DNA from: Acidobacteriota bacterium
GTDB taxonomy: Bacteria > Acidobacteriota > Holophagae > Holophagales > Holophagaceae
DNA length: 56,421 nucleotides
Reading direction: 5' to 3'
Assembly (NCBI GenBank): GCA_005788175.1
Contig: SXYX01000009.1
Location: 1 to 56,421 of the forward strand
The notes beneath the pieces are model-generated. The model searched no databases. It was not told the origin of the DNA and saw only the letters and a list, made by a program, of their open reading frames with translations. A program made the position numbers and the translations under genes. Positions 1 to 11,155 of the stretch are shown here, piece by piece (the first letter of the stretch is position 1; the number at the start of each line of letters is the position of its first letter).

Positions 1-128
1 CTCCGCCATGTTTTTTGTCTGTAAAGTGTTGAAAATAGGGCACTCATCCCCAAACTAGCATAGCGAGAGGCCAGGGGATTTTCAGCCCTAGAAAGGGCAC
101 CTTTGTCGGGATCTGGAAGAAAGGGCAT
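1..128 (-). CDS. purB: Adenylosuccinate lyase, N-terminal part (cut by left edge)
   Basis: The minus strand is open from an ATG at 128 to the window edge, giving 42 codons. The peptide contains NPLASRYASLGMS and then a KTWR stretch. This resembles the start of adenylosuccinate lyases, especially the longer eukaryote-like type (PLASRYAS...M...FS...R.TWR). PurB catalyses two steps in purine synthesis: release of fumarate from SAICAR and from adenylosuccinate. The fragment is short and lies before the catalytic residues, so the call rests on this N-terminal signature only. The gene is divergent from glyA. Both pathways meet at one-carbon and purine metabolism, which makes shared control plausible. 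Confidence 0.72.
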   Translation of the reverse strand, partial: MPFLPDPDKGALSRAENPLASRYASLGMSALFSTLYRQKTWR

Positions 129-173
129 ACTTCTATTATGAGGTGAGTCGAGGCCATCTCCAAACTGATCTAT

Positions 174-213
174 TACGAATAGTTTCGTAGTTTATCTACG
201 AATAGTTTCGTAG
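174..213. repeat. Two direct copies of a palindromic 17-mer, probable operator
   Basis: TACGAATAGTTTCGTAG occurs twice, at 174-190 and 197-213, with a 23-bp period (about two helical turns). Each copy is itself an inverted repeat: TACGAA-TAGT-TTCGTA, extended to 7-bp arms in the second copy. The pair sits in the divergent purB/glyA intergenic region, 9 bp before a parS-like site. Phased tandem palindromes suggest cooperative binding of a dimeric regulator. In E. coli, PurR represses both purB and glyA, so a purine or one-carbon regulator is a reasonable guess, but the motif is not the E. coli PUR box. Confidence 0.55.
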
Positions 214-222
214 TAAAAATTC

Positions 223-238
223 TGTTCCATGTGGAACA
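223..238. promoter_or_regulatory. parS: parS-like ParB binding site, copy 1
   Basis: TGTTCCATGTGGAACA differs by one base from the near-universal parS form TGTTCCACGTGGAACA. ParB loads and spreads from such sites close to oriC to drive chromosome segregation and SMC loading. The site lies in the glyA leader, about 7.8 kb from the probable oriC, and an identical copy lies just after glyA. No parA or parB gene is in the window. Confidence 0.8.
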
Positions 239-266
239 CCCCTTCCGACTCCCCAAGAAAGGCTCT

Positions 267-1505
267 GTGTACAACTCTATAAAGAAACTTGACCCCGAGA
301 TATTCCAAACCCTTCAAGACGAGGTTCGGAGGCAGGATGACCATCTTGAAATGATCGCTTCTGAAAACTACGCTTCTAAGGCTGTTTTAGAGGCCATGGG
401 CTCACATTTCACCAACAAATATGCGGAAGGTTACCCTGGCCGAAGGTACTATGGAGGCTGTGATTTTGTAGATAATATGGAGAGGTTGGCGATTGGAAGA
501 GCCAAGCTACTCTACGGCGCAGAACACGCCAATGTGCAGCCACACAGCGGGGCGCAAGCTAATATGGCAGTCTATTTCAGTGTGCTTAAACCTGGAGACA
601 CGCTCCTTGGCTTGGACTTGGCCCATGGGGGGCACCTTACCCATGGTCACCCCCTTAATAGCAGTGGGATGCTCTATAACTTCAAGGGTTACCATGTCAA
701 AAAAGACAATGAGCTGTTAGATATGGATGAGGTGCGGGCTTTAGCCCGTGAATACAAGCCACGCATAATTGTAGCTGGGGCAAGTGCTTACTCTAGACAT
801 TGGGATTTTAAGCTCTTCAGAGAAATAGCCGACGAAGTAGGGGCGTTTTTGATGGTCGATATGGCACATATTGCTGGGCTCGTGGCCTCGGGGCACCATC
901 CATCTCCTGTACCATTTGCTGACTTTGTAACTACAACGACCCATAAAACCCTTCGTGGGCCAAGGGGGGGTTTAATTTTATGTAAAGAAAAATACGCCAA
1001 GGCTATAGACAGAAGTCTATTCCCTGGCGTTCAAGGGGGCCCCTTAATGCATATGGTAGCGGCCAAGGCTATTGCTTTTAAGGAAGCCCTAGCCCCCTCG
1101 TTCAAGGTTTATAGCGGTATGGTGATAGAAAATGCGAGGGCACTTGCCAAAAACCTCCAAGATAAAGGTTGGCGCATTGTTAGTGGGGGAACCGATAACC
1201 ATCTAATATTAGTAGATGTATTTGCCAAAGGAATTCTGGGATCGGTAGCCGAAAAAGCTCTTGATCTAGCGGGGGTTACTATCAATAAAAATGGAATACC
1301 CTTTGATCCTAACCCCCCGCTAAAGCCTAGCGGGATACGGCTGGGAACCCCGGCCATTACAACTCGAGGCATGGGTACTCGCGAAATGGTTCAAATTAGC
1401 GAGTGGATTCACCGGGTTCTTTCAGAACCAAACAATGAACAATTGCTCTTGCAAACTCGCGCGGATGTCTTTGCCTTGACCCAAAAATTCCCCATCCCAC
1501 AATAA
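267..1505 (+). CDS. glyA: Serine hydroxymethyltransferase
   Basis: This PLP enzyme interconverts serine and glycine and charges tetrahydrofolate with a one-carbon unit. Recognisable motifs are [22 protein letters not shown], the [13 protein letters not shown] block and the PLP-lysine segment [15 protein letters not shown] chose the GTG at 267 (412 residues, the usual family length) because AGAAAGG lies 4 bases upstream. An in-frame GTG at 231 would add 12 residues but lies inside the parS-like palindrome. Identical parS-like sites precede and follow the gene, and tandem palindromes lie in its upstream region. The glycine cleavage subunits gcvPA/gcvPB elsewhere in the window use the same glycine and one-carbon pool. 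Confidence 0.95.
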   Translation: MYNSIKKLDPEIFQTLQDEVRRQDDHLEMIASENYASKAVLEAMGSHFTNKYAEGYPGRRYYGGCDFVDNMERLAIGRAKLLYGAEHANVQPHSGAQANMAVYFSVLKPGDTLLGLDLAHGGHLTHGHPLNSSGMLYNFKGYHVKKDNELLDMDEVRALAREYKPRIIVAGASAYSRHWDFKLFREIADEVGAFLMVDMAHIAGLVASGHHPSPVPFADFVTTTTHKTLRGPRGGLILCKEKYAKAIDRSLFPGVQGGPLMHMVAAKAIAFKEALAPSFKVYSGMVIENARALAKNLQDKGWRIVSGGTDNHLILVDVFAKGILGSVAEKALDLAGVTINKNGIPFDPNPPLKPSGIRLGTPAITTRGMGTREMVQISEWIHRVLSEPNNEQLLLQTRADVFALTQKFPIPQ

Positions 1506-1517
1506 GACACACCTTTA

Positions 1518-1533
1518 TGTTCCATGTGGAACA
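1518..1533. promoter_or_regulatory. parS: parS-like ParB binding site, copy 2
   Basis: A second exact TGTTCCATGTGGAACA starts 12 bp after the glyA stop codon, so glyA is bracketed by two identical sites 1.3 kb apart. Chance recurrence of an identical 16-mer at this distance is very unlikely. It lies between glyA and the convergent gyrA. Confidence 0.8.
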
Positions 1534-1550
1534 ACTAATCGGCTATAAAA

Positions 1551-1592
1551 AGCCAGGGGTAGGATTCGAACGGGCGACAAGGGGGTTGTGAC
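1551..1592 (-). other. Decayed 3' half of a tRNA gene (possible)
   Basis: Read on the minus strand, this spacer can be laid on tRNA positions 32-73: a 7-base loop with CAC at the anticodon positions, a CCCCC strand, a 5-base variable region, a perfect T-loop TTCGAAT within GTTCGAATCC, and a 3' acceptor-like strand CCCTGGC followed by T. The T-stem pairs at only two of five positions. The 5' half is absent because gyrA coding sequence occupies that place. It is therefore not a working tRNA. It may be a pseudogene relic or the scar of an integration at a tRNA 3' end. Confidence 0.35.
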
Positions 1593-1607
1593 CAGTTAGG
1601 GCAGGAT

Positions 1608-4223
1608 TTATTCTTCTTCGATCCCCAATGGGGTCCCAGTGGAAGTTGTTTCAATGTCTAGATCTTCCTCTTCGTCTGACTCGTCGAGAGCATGGGCAGA
1701 AGCATCTATCTTGGCCATAGCTACAACCTTGTCTGTCTCAGAGGATACATTGTGAACCCGAACCCCTTGAGTATTTCGACCCGTACGGCGGATATCTTCC
1801 ACGCCAAACCTTATAGCCATGCCTTCCTGTGTAATTAACAGACACCCCTCTCCAGGGAGAACGAGTTTAAAGCCTACTACCGATGCTCCATTTTTCTTGG
1901 GGTTGAGTTTGATATTAATGACACCCGTGCCTCCGCGGTGAATCAAGCTGTAGTCTTGGAGTAAGCTAGATTTGCCGTAGCCTCGGTCAGTAATAGTTAA
2001 GAGAAGGCCATGTTTTGAAGTGCTTTCATCGGCCTCTTTACCCTCAGGTAAATCTGGCAGAGAGTTAGCTACTTCCATATCGACAACATAATCCCCTTCA
2101 GCGACCTTAATGCCTCGAACTCCCGTCGACGGTCTTCCTGTGGCCCTCAGCTCATCTTCACTGAAACGGGTGGCTTTGCCGTGGGCTGTTCCTAGAACAA
2201 TTTGTTGTTTGCCGTTTGACGAACGCACGGCCACCAATCTGTCTCCTTCTTCAATAGTTAAAGCGATAAGACCATTGCTCCGGATGTTAGCGTAAGCACT
2301 TAAGGTTGTTTTCTTGACTGTTCCATTGGCAGTAGCAAAAACCAAATTCATGCCCTCCGAAAATTCTTTAATCGGCATAAGGGTGACAACATTCTCCCCC
2401 TCTTTCAAAGAGATGAGGTTTTTAAAATGCTTTCCACGTGTATTAGCAGCCGCTTCGGGTATTTCATAAACCTTCAGGGCGTAGACATAACCACGGTCAG
2501 TAAAAGCCATAAGTGTGTCGTGCGCCTTGGTGATAAAAAGCTGGGCGACAAAATCTTCATCTTTTGTTTTCATACCGATTTTACCTTTGCCGCCGCGCCT
2601 CTGTCGCCTGTAATTATTGAGATCAGTACGCTTGATGTAGCCAGTTTGAGATACTGTCACTACCATTGGATCATCTGGGATGACGTCTTCCATCCGAATG
2701 TCACCTGTGTCGTGAGTGATCTCAGTGCGTCGCGGGTCGGCAAAAACTTTTGAGACTTCTAACAATTCGGTTTTGATGACACTTAATAATTTCTTTTCAT
2801 TGGCTAAAATAGATTTCAATTCTTCAATTGTGGTTTCGACTTCTAGGCGCTCATCAACAATTTTTTGTCTTTCAAGACCAGTAAGGCGCTGAAGCCGCAT
2901 GTCTAAGATCGCTTGCGCTTGTTTGTCACTTAGTTTAAGGCTGGGGTCTGCTTTGATTTCTGCTGCTCCAGCAAATCGGCCTTCCATTAACGCCGATTTG
3001 GCTTCTTCCCCAGTTTTAGAGGCGCGGATCATTTTAATTACGGCGTCAAGGTGGTCCAATGCGATTGTTAAGCCCAGTAAAATATGGTGCCGCTCTTCAG
3101 CTTTTCTTAGCTGGAAAAGGGTGCGTCGTGTGACAACTTCGCGGCGGAAACCAATGAACTCTTCTAAGATTTCTTTAAGAGTACAAACACGGGGTTGACC
3201 GTTTACAATCGCTAGTAAATTAATTGGGAATGAAGATTGAAGGTCTGTCATTTGGTATAGTTGGTTGAGGACAATATCTGAAGGCTCATTACGTTTGACT
3301 TCGATGACCAGGCGTATCCCTTCTCGGTCTGATTCATCTCGTATATCCGAAATCCCGTCGATCTTCTTGTCGTTGATCAACTCAACAATCTTTTCGATTA
3401 CCCGGACTTTATTGGTTTGGTAGGGTAGTTCAGTAAAAATAATTTGATCGACTTCGCCTTTGTTTTTTATTTTGATAATCTCTGTATGCGATTTGGCGCG
3501 AACCACACAGCGACCCTTGCCGGTTCGGTATGCGTCTAAAACCCCAGAGGTCCCGAGCATTTTCCCGCCACCCGGGAAGTCAGGAGCGGGGATGTGCTTC
3601 ATCAACCCAGAGAGATCTAAGGAGGGGTTGTCGATAAGATGAACGAGGGCTTTGATACACTCGCCCAAATTATGAGGAGGAATACTGGTAGACATTCCAA
3701 CAGCGATACCCTGACTGCCATTAACTAATAAATTAGGGAAGCGCGCCGGCAACACAAAAGGCTCTTCCTCGTTGCCGTCATAATTGGGACCGAAATCAAC
3801 AGTTTCTTGATTGATGTCTTCCATGAGTTCGTTGGAAAGACGGGAAAGCCTTGCTTCGGTGTAACGCATAGCGGCTGCGCTATCGCCGTCGATAGAACCA
3901 AAATTACCTTGCCCATCTACCAAAACGTGGCGCTGCGAAAAGGGCTGAGCCAAGCGTACAAGGGTGTCATAAACAGCTGAGTCTCCGTGTGGGTGGTATT
4001 TGCCAATGACGTCACCAACTGTTCGGGCACTTTTGCGGTAAGCTCGGTTCCACTCATTTCCACTGGCTTTCATGGCATAAAGAACTCGACGGTGGACGGG
4101 TTTGAGGCCGTCGCGAACATCTGGAAGAGCACGGCCAATAATGACTGACATTGCATAGTCCAAATAGGACCGTTTCATTTCTTTTTCGATGTCGAGGGGT
4201 TCATTGCGGTTCATTTCTAACAT
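1608..4223 (-). CDS. gyrA: DNA gyrase subunit A
   Basis: GyrA (871 residues, normal length) is the DNA-breaking and rejoining subunit of gyrase, which introduces negative supercoils. The N-terminal domain carries the catalytic tyrosine in [11 protein letters not shown], and the region before it ([11 protein letters not shown]) matches the quinolone-resistance segment. The C-terminal domain holds a canonical GyrA box QRRGGKG, which distinguishes it from ParC. The C-terminus ends in an acidic tail, seen in many GyrA proteins. It lies 17 bp after gyrB on the same strand, so the two are almost certainly co-transcribed. An ATG three codons later is an alternative start. Confidence 0.98.
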   Translation of the reverse strand: MLEMNRNEPLDIEKEMKRSYLDYAMSVIIGRALPDVRDGLKPVHRRVLYAMKASGNEWNRAYRKSARTVGDVIGKYHPHGDSAVYDTLVRLAQPFSQRHVLVDGQGNFGSIDGDSAAAMRYTEARLSRLSNELMEDINQETVDFGPNYDGNEEEPFVLPARFPNLLVNGSQGIAVGMSTSIPPHNLGECIKALVHLIDNPSLDLSGLMKHIPAPDFPGGGKMLGTSGVLDAYRTGKGRCVVRAKSHTEIIKIKNKGEVDQIIFTELPYQTNKVRVIEKIVELINDKKIDGISDIRDESDREGIRLVIEVKRNEPSDIVLNQLYQMTDLQSSFPINLLAIVNGQPRVCTLKEILEEFIGFRREVVTRRTLFQLRKAEERHHILLGLTIALDHLDAVIKMIRASKTGEEAKSALMEGRFAGAAEIKADPSLKLSDKQAQAILDMRLQRLTGLERQKIVDERLEVETTIEELKSILANEKKLLSVIKTELLEVSKVFADPRRTEITHDTGDIRMEDVIPDDPMVVTVSQTGYIKRTDLNNYRRQRRGGKGKIGMKTKDEDFVAQLFITKAHDTLMAFTDRGYVYALKVYEIPEAAANTRGKHFKNLISLKEGENVVTLMPIKEFSEGMNLVFATANGTVKKTTLSAYANIRSNGLIALTIEEGDRLVAVRSSNGKQQIVLGTAHGKATRFSEDELRATGRPSTGVRGIKVAEGDYVVDMEVANSLPDLPEGKEADESTSKHGLLLTITDRGYGKSSLLQDYSLIHRGGTGVINIKLNPKKNGASVVGFKLVLPGEGCLLITQEGMAIRFGVEDIRRTGRNTQGVRVHNVSSETDKVVAMAKIDASAHALDESDEEEDLDIETTSTGTPLGIEEE

Positions 4224-4240
4224 GTGGTTTCTCTTAAGAG

Positions 4241-6772
<2,532 letters not shown>

Positions 6773-6812
6773 CTATACTCGCTTAACTCAAAGGGGTTTT
6801 TGAAATAAAGAA

Positions 6813-7946
6813 CTAGGCCGGGGTTGGGTTTGCGAAACGAACCGGCATCAAAATATAACGGAACGTGAATCCTTCGATACTTGGACTTGTAAACACGCCC
6901 TGACCAATTTCGTCTTTGAATTGATAGATTACATCCTCACCAGCGAGTCGATCTAGAATTTCAGTAAGATAGTCTATGTTGAAGGCTAACTCGAAAGACC
7001 GCTCCTCACCAGAGAATGGAAGTGTACTTTGGTTGGCGCCTTCATCGGGGTGTTGAAATATAATTTTTAGATTTGGATATTCAAACAATAATCGCACATT
7101 TTTGTTGTAGTCGTCTTTTTTTAGGCCCACAAAGCGGAGGTGTTTTAGTAAAAGCTCACGATCTATAAGGACTTTTTTGGGGAGCTCTTGTGGGATTACC
7201 TTCTCGTAAGCTGGGAAATTTCCTGTTACAAGACGGGTGGAGAACTTTAGGCCTGGTTGGTCAATAAAAAGCGTTGTTGTATCCCACGCGATAGTTACTT
7301 CTCCGTCGTTAGTTAGCAAAAGGGGGAATAGATCAAGGGCTCGACGTGGGACGACTAGTTTTACCTCTTCGTTTATTTTGGTTTCACAAGGTATCTCGGC
7401 AATAGCTAGTCGGAATCCATCTGTACTCACCAAACGAACGTTTGTTTTTTGAATGTGTAATAAAACAGCTGCCATGGTTGGTTTTGTAGTATCTCTACTA
7501 ACCGCTAGAGATGCGAGTCCAATGGCTTCTTTTAGTTTTTGTATTGGAAGTTTAGTTTGTGCCAAATCCCCTTTATTACCGGGTAGTTCAGGGTACCCCT
7601 CGCTTGATTGTATATTCTGTTCTGAGTTCATATCTTTTGCGCGAACCCATAGACGATTAACACTATCGGTTATCTCTAAAGTAAGCTCGGCGGTTGGAAA
7701 AGATTGTATGGTATCAATAAATTTACGACCAGGGATAGTAACAGACCAATCACCCTGACCTTCAATAGGGATAGTGGCCTCAAAAGACAAATCCATATCG
7801 GTAGCTTTTAAAACTAATTCTTTTCCATCACTTTTTAAGTAAATATATTGAAGAATTGGTAGAGTGACGCGACGATCTAAAGCATTTTTTAGAATGCCAA
7901 GAACTCTATTTAATCTTTCTTTGCCTATCTTTAATTGATAACTCAT
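6813..7946 (-). CDS. dnaN: DNA polymerase III sliding clamp (beta subunit)
   Basis: The 377-residue protein has the length and fold pattern of the beta clamp, a ring-forming dimer that tethers DNA polymerase III and many repair factors to DNA. The N-terminus has the conserved RRVTLPILQYIYLKSDG element. The C-terminus ends in the family's typical YILMPVRF hydrophobic segment, part of the partner-binding pocket. Its start faces the DnaA-box-rich spacer, so its promoter probably lies in the origin region. Unusually, a hydrolase gene and the origin-like spacer separate it from dnaA. Confidence 0.96.
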   Translation of the reverse strand: MSYQLKIGKERLNRVLGILKNALDRRVTLPILQYIYLKSDGKELVLKATDMDLSFEATIPIEGQGDWSVTIPGRKFIDTIQSFPTAELTLEITDSVNRLWVRAKDMNSEQNIQSSEGYPELPGNKGDLAQTKLPIQKLKEAIGLASLAVSRDTTKPTMAAVLLHIQKTNVRLVSTDGFRLAIAEIPCETKINEEVKLVVPRRALDLFPLLLTNDGEVTIAWDTTTLFIDQPGLKFSTRLVTGNFPAYEKVIPQELPKKVLIDRELLLKHLRFVGLKKDDYNKNVRLLFEYPNLKIIFQHPDEGANQSTLPFSGEERSFELAFNIDYLTEILDRLAGEDVIYQFKDEIGQGVFTSPSIEGFTFRYILMPVRFANPTPA

Positions 7947-8206
7947 TAATACACCTTGATGATGATGAGTGGGTGTGGAGATGTGGACTAAAACCCTAAG
8001 TCTTAATCTTACCTACAAAAGCACCAACTTAGACATGTGGGTTTCGTTGTGGATCCCTTATAAAATCAATGGTTTGATGGTTTTACTACCATCTATGAAA
8101 CCCCTTTATCAACAGGGTGTTTTCCATGGCGTGTGGAAAGGTGTTTAAACCCTAGTTTTTACAACACAAAGTGTCCCCAAAAACAAGCAATTAGGTGTGG
8201 AGAACT
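7947..8206. other. oriC: Probable chromosomal replication origin (oriC), DnaA-box cluster
   Basis: This 260-bp gene-free spacer beside dnaN holds repeated TGTGGA cores of the DnaA box (TTATCCACA / TGTGGATAA). They lie at 7974-7982 (TGTGGAGAT), 7982-7990 (TGTGGACTA), 8036-8044, 8048-8056 (TGTGGATCC), 8132-8140 and 8196-8204. A one-mismatch box TTATCAACA in the other orientation lies at 8106-8114. A TA-rich stretch around 8058-8105 could be the unwinding element. The neighbours dnaN, gyrBA, dnaA, rpmH-rnpA and two parS-like sites all support an origin. No box is a perfect consensus, so exact limits are uncertain. Confidence 0.72.
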
Positions 8207-9088
8207 TTATTTAATTGTTAACTTGATTTCCTTCGAGGTAGTTAAATTAACCAATTTACCCCCTGTATGTGTTTGGAAAAATAAATCAAGCAATTCAACC
8301 ACAAACCACTCGGGTTTTCTTGATAAACCAACCCCAGCTAAATTCATATGTGTGGCGCCTTCGATAACCCCTAACCACTTTTGTGTCCCTGGTTTCATGT
8401 TTTCAAAAGACCACAAACGGGTTCTCCAATCACTATCTAACCCATGGTCCTCTGTTCCTGTGATTAACAACATGGGTTTCTCAATCCCACTCCAAGCATT
8501 ATCTGGGAATAACAGCCCTGGCCCTTGGGGAGAAAGCGCGACATAGGCGTTAAATTGGTCTTTTCCTTCAATAAAAAGCCTACTTATGGCCCCCGCCTCG
8601 ATCATAACGGTTGCAGCACCCATGGAATGGCCCACAAGGATCCTGGGACCACCCACAATTCCCTTAGCCCAATTTAATACCTCCCGAATTTCCATCATTC
8701 GCCCTTGGTAGGACAGTGGATTGGTCACCATCTCCTCCAAGCCTTTTTTTAAACCCCGACCTTTAGTGTGCGCTCTTAGGGATTTAAGATTGCTTTCAAG
8801 GTGCTCCATGACACCAACCATGTAGCCCCGATTAGAAAAATAATCTGCTAAATAGCGGTAACCATTCTCACTCCCCCCCGCTCCCGGGGAGATCACCACA
8901 AGACCCAAAGGAGTTATTTTAGGTGTGTATGTTTTGAGTTTAAAAACTTTTCCATCGAGTCGCGTGAGTTGATGTGTCTTCATAAAATACGCCCGATCCA
9001 CTAGGCCCAGCTTGGTATTTATAGTTTTAAGCGGAGGCGGCTCTTGCCCTATTAACATTAACCCAAACCCAAGAAAATACCCTAACAT
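8207..9088 (-). CDS. Alpha/beta hydrolase, probably exported
   Basis: This 293-residue protein has the alpha/beta hydrolase triad in order: nucleophile serine in GHSMGAA (about residue 150), acid in TGTEDHGLD, and histidine in GATHMNLAG. An oxyanion-type SPGAGGS element precedes them. A short hydrophobic N-terminus (MLGYFLGFGLMLIG) suggests a signal peptide or anchor. It resembles PET-hydrolase-like or lipase-like predicted dienelactone hydrolases, but the substrate cannot be told. Its ATG directly follows the dnaA stop (TAA then ATG), so translation is probably coupled to dnaA. A hydrolase placed between dnaA and the origin spacer is an unusual arrangement. Confidence 0.85.
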   Translation of the reverse strand: MLGYFLGFGLMLIGQEPPPLKTINTKLGLVDRAYFMKTHQLTRLDGKVFKLKTYTPKITPLGLVVISPGAGGSENGYRYLADYFSNRGYMVGVMEHLESNLKSLRAHTKGRGLKKGLEEMVTNPLSYQGRMMEIREVLNWAKGIVGGPRILVGHSMGAATVMIEAGAISRLFIEGKDQFNAYVALSPQGPGLLFPDNAWSGIEKPMLLITGTEDHGLDSDWRTRLWSFENMKPGTQKWLGVIEGATHMNLAGVGLSRKPEWFVVELLDLFFQTHTGGKLVNLTTSKEIKLTIK

Positions 9089-10465
9089 TTAATACACCGT
9101 ATTCAACAAAGCATGAACTAATTTGTGAAAATCATTATCCTTTTTCATACGTTGTTTTACTGAATCAATTGCGTTCATTACAGTACTATGGTGCATATCA
9201 AATTCTTTAGCGATATCACTGTATGACGCCACCGATAGCTCTCGTGCCAAATACATAGCAACTTGTCGAGGAACCAAAATAGAAGCTTCTCGCCCTCTTT
9301 TTTTCTTGAGGTCTCCGTATGAAATATGAAATGATTCGGCCACAGATCGCAAAATACGCTCCATTGGTACAGCCCCTATCGGTTCATCGCCGTTTTGTCC
9401 CTGAAACGCACTTTGGGCGACCTCTAAAGAAGGACCTACCCTCATAAATTGAGCCTGGAAGATGACTCGATTGAGAAGACCCTCTAGATCACGGACACTG
9501 CCTTTGCCTCGATGCGCAATGAATCCAAGAACCTCATCGTCGATTTTTGGGGCATAAAGAAAATCGGGTTCTTCAAGTTTCTTTTTTAAAATTGCTATTC
9601 GTGTCTCAAAATCTGGTGGCTGAATATCTGCCGTTAACCCCCATTTAAAACGAGTTTTGAGTCTTTCATGAAGACCTTCAAGATGTTGCGGGGGTTTATC
9701 TGATGTGATTACAATTTGTTTCCCGTGCTGAAGAAGATACTCCAAAACATAAAAAATTTCTTCTTGTGTTCTTTCCATTCTCCCCAGGGTCTGAACATCA
9801 TCTAACAGGAGGACATCACAACCTTGATACTTCTTTCTTAGTGGCTCTGTGTTTCTTTTGCTTATAGCCGCAGTGACCTCATGAAAGAAACCATCGACCT
9901 TTAAATAGTGTAATTTTACACTCGGATCTTTATCTCGGATGGCTTGTCCGACCCCTACCATGAGGTGGGTTTTCCCCAGTCCAGACGAGCCATAAATAAA
10001 CAAAGGGTTCATATTAAAAGACGATGAACTTTTTCCAAAATGTTCGACCACAGAGTTAGCAGCCGCGAAAGCCAACTGGCTACTGGGTCCAACCACAAAG
10101 CGATCCAATGTGTAACGTGCGAATAAGCTCGGGAATGATATTTGAGGTTTTTCTAAAGAATCCGCCGGCAACACCGAGGGGCTAGTTGGTACTTGAAGCG
10201 ACCCAGAAATCTGAAAAACTAACTGCAAATGGGCTAAGTCTTCTTGGACTAATGCATCGTTAAATTCCTCGGCCAACTGTTGTTCGATCCATACTTTTGT
10301 AGATGCATTGGGGACCTGAATGTTCAAGGTATTGCCGTCACGCCTTATGGCAACACACGGGGAAACCCACTCTTGAAAACTTCCTACAGAAAGGCGACCT
10401 TGGATATTTTTTCGGATTAAGGCCCACAGCTCATGGGCGTCTTTTTCAACCGGGATAGCTTCCAT
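9089..10465 (-). CDS. dnaA: Chromosomal replication initiator DnaA
   Basis: DnaA binds DnaA boxes at oriC and opens the duplex. Domain I is the N-terminal ELW...SFQEW region. Domain III is an AAA+ ATPase with Walker A GSSGLGKTHL (about residue 158) and Walker B LLLDDVQ. Domain IV carries the DNA-binding signature around DIAKEFDMHHSTVMNAI. I place the start at the ATG at 10465 (458 residues) because AAGGA lies 5 bases upstream and a promoter at 10502-10530 predicts transcription starting just before it. An upstream in-frame start at 10501 would add 12 residues and leave almost no leader. Confidence 0.97.
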   Translation of the reverse strand: MEAIPVEKDAHELWALIRKNIQGRLSVGSFQEWVSPCVAIRRDGNTLNIQVPNASTKVWIEQQLAEEFNDALVQEDLAHLQLVFQISGSLQVPTSPSVLPADSLEKPQISFPSLFARYTLDRFVVGPSSQLAFAAANSVVEHFGKSSSSFNMNPLFIYGSSGLGKTHLMVGVGQAIRDKDPSVKLHYLKVDGFFHEVTAAISKRNTEPLRKKYQGCDVLLLDDVQTLGRMERTQEEIFYVLEYLLQHGKQIVITSDKPPQHLEGLHERLKTRFKWGLTADIQPPDFETRIAILKKKLEEPDFLYAPKIDDEVLGFIAHRGKGSVRDLEGLLNRVIFQAQFMRVGPSLEVAQSAFQGQNGDEPIGAVPMERILRSVAESFHISYGDLKKKRGREASILVPRQVAMYLARELSVASYSDIAKEFDMHHSTVMNAIDSVKQRMKKDNDFHKLVHALLNTVY

Positions 10466-10501
10466 TATTCCTTCTTCACGCGTGCGGGGCCCGAAGCCCA
10501 A

Positions 10502-10530
10502 ATTTACATAACCGACCGTAACAAATCAAA
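10502..10530 (-). promoter_or_regulatory. Candidate sigma-70 promoter of dnaA
   Basis: On the minus strand, TTGATT (10530-10525) and TAAATT (10507-10502) are separated by exactly 17 bases. Each matches its consensus hexamer at four of six positions. Transcription would begin near 10495, giving a leader of about 30 bases before the chosen dnaA ATG. A DnaA-box-like TTATCCCCC lies just upstream on the same strand (about 10534-10546), which could allow autoregulation. Confidence 0.5.
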
Positions 10531-10661
10531 CACGGGGGGATAACTACTTTATCACTAGGCTTGATATGGGTAGGAGGCTTTTTGATTGAGCTTTCAACCC
10601 CCTAATGGTAATCTCTAAAGTCCGCCTTCAAGAAGAACATTTAAAACAAACAAGGACGCCC

Positions 10662-10796
10662 ATGAAACGAACTTTTCAGCCTAATCGACGGCGAAGATCA
10701 AAAACTCACGGCTTTCTCACGCGTATGAAAACTAAGGGCGGGCGGCTGGTTTTAAAACGACGTCGCGCAAAAGGCCGCCATACAATAGCGCTATAA
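10662..10796 (+). CDS. rpmH: 50S ribosomal protein L34
   Basis: The 44-residue, very basic protein [18 protein letters not shown]... is a clear L34, ending with the usual [15 protein letters not shown] block. The ATG at 10662 has AAGGA about 5 bases upstream. An in-frame upstream start would add residues not found in the family. It begins the classic rpmH-rnpA-yidC-mnmE run and is divergent from dnaA across a 196-bp spacer, an order conserved in many bacteria. Confidence 0.97.
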   Translation: MKRTFQPNRRRRSKTHGFLTRMKTKGGRLVLKRRRAKGRHTIAL

Positions 10797-10805
10797 AAAG
10801 ATTCT

Positions 10806-11153
10806 GTGGAATTTAAAAAAGCCTTTAGGACTGTTAGCCGAAGGGATAAGTTGGTGCTCATACCACCTCCTCTTGCGCAAAAGGATATATCCGTTGACAT
10901 TCGCAGCCTAAAAACAACAAATAGCTGCTCACCCCGCCTTCTTGTATCGGCCCCTAAGAGTTTTGGATCCGCTCCTGATCGCAACCACTTCAAGCGGATA
11001 GTTCGCCACGCCTTTCTCAGGGCTTTATCCCAACACACACTTTCAGCATCATGGGTGGTTTGGGTTCGCCCACTAAGGCACACTAAGAATACGACACCCC
11101 CGATCGACGAGATCACCCAATATTTTGTGAATCTTATTAAGAGGCTTAATTAA
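10806..11153 (+). CDS. rnpA: Ribonuclease P protein component
   Basis: This 115-residue basic protein helps RNase P RNA bind and cleave the 5' leader of precursor tRNAs. The diagnostic RNR-type motif is present as DRNHFKRIVRHAFL (about residues 60-73), and the N-terminal FRTVSRRDKL matches the family's FRxVxxxG-like start region. Translation appears to start at GTG 10806, 9 bases after rpmH. There is no yidD between rnpA and yidC, unlike many genomes. The start codon is the least certain part. Confidence 0.88.
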   Translation: MEFKKAFRTVSRRDKLVLIPPPLAQKDISVDIRSLKTTNSCSPRLLVSAPKSFGSAPDRNHFKRIVRHAFLRALSQHTLSASWVVWVRPLRHTKNTTPPIDEITQYFVNLIKRLN

Positions 11154-11155
11154 AC

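Noticed and set aside
231-266. Upstream GTG start for glyA inside the parS-like site
   Set aside because: It would make the parS palindrome coding and lengthen the protein beyond the family norm, while the GTG at 267 has AGAAAGG 4 bases upstream.
8133-8546. Plus-strand open frame over the origin spacer and hydrolase
   Set aside because: It runs antisense through the well-supported hydrolase gene, and its translation has no recognisable family pattern.
10706-11116. Minus-strand open frame of 136 codons over rpmH and rnpA
   Set aside because: It is the antisense shadow of two certain genes and has no recognisable protein pattern.
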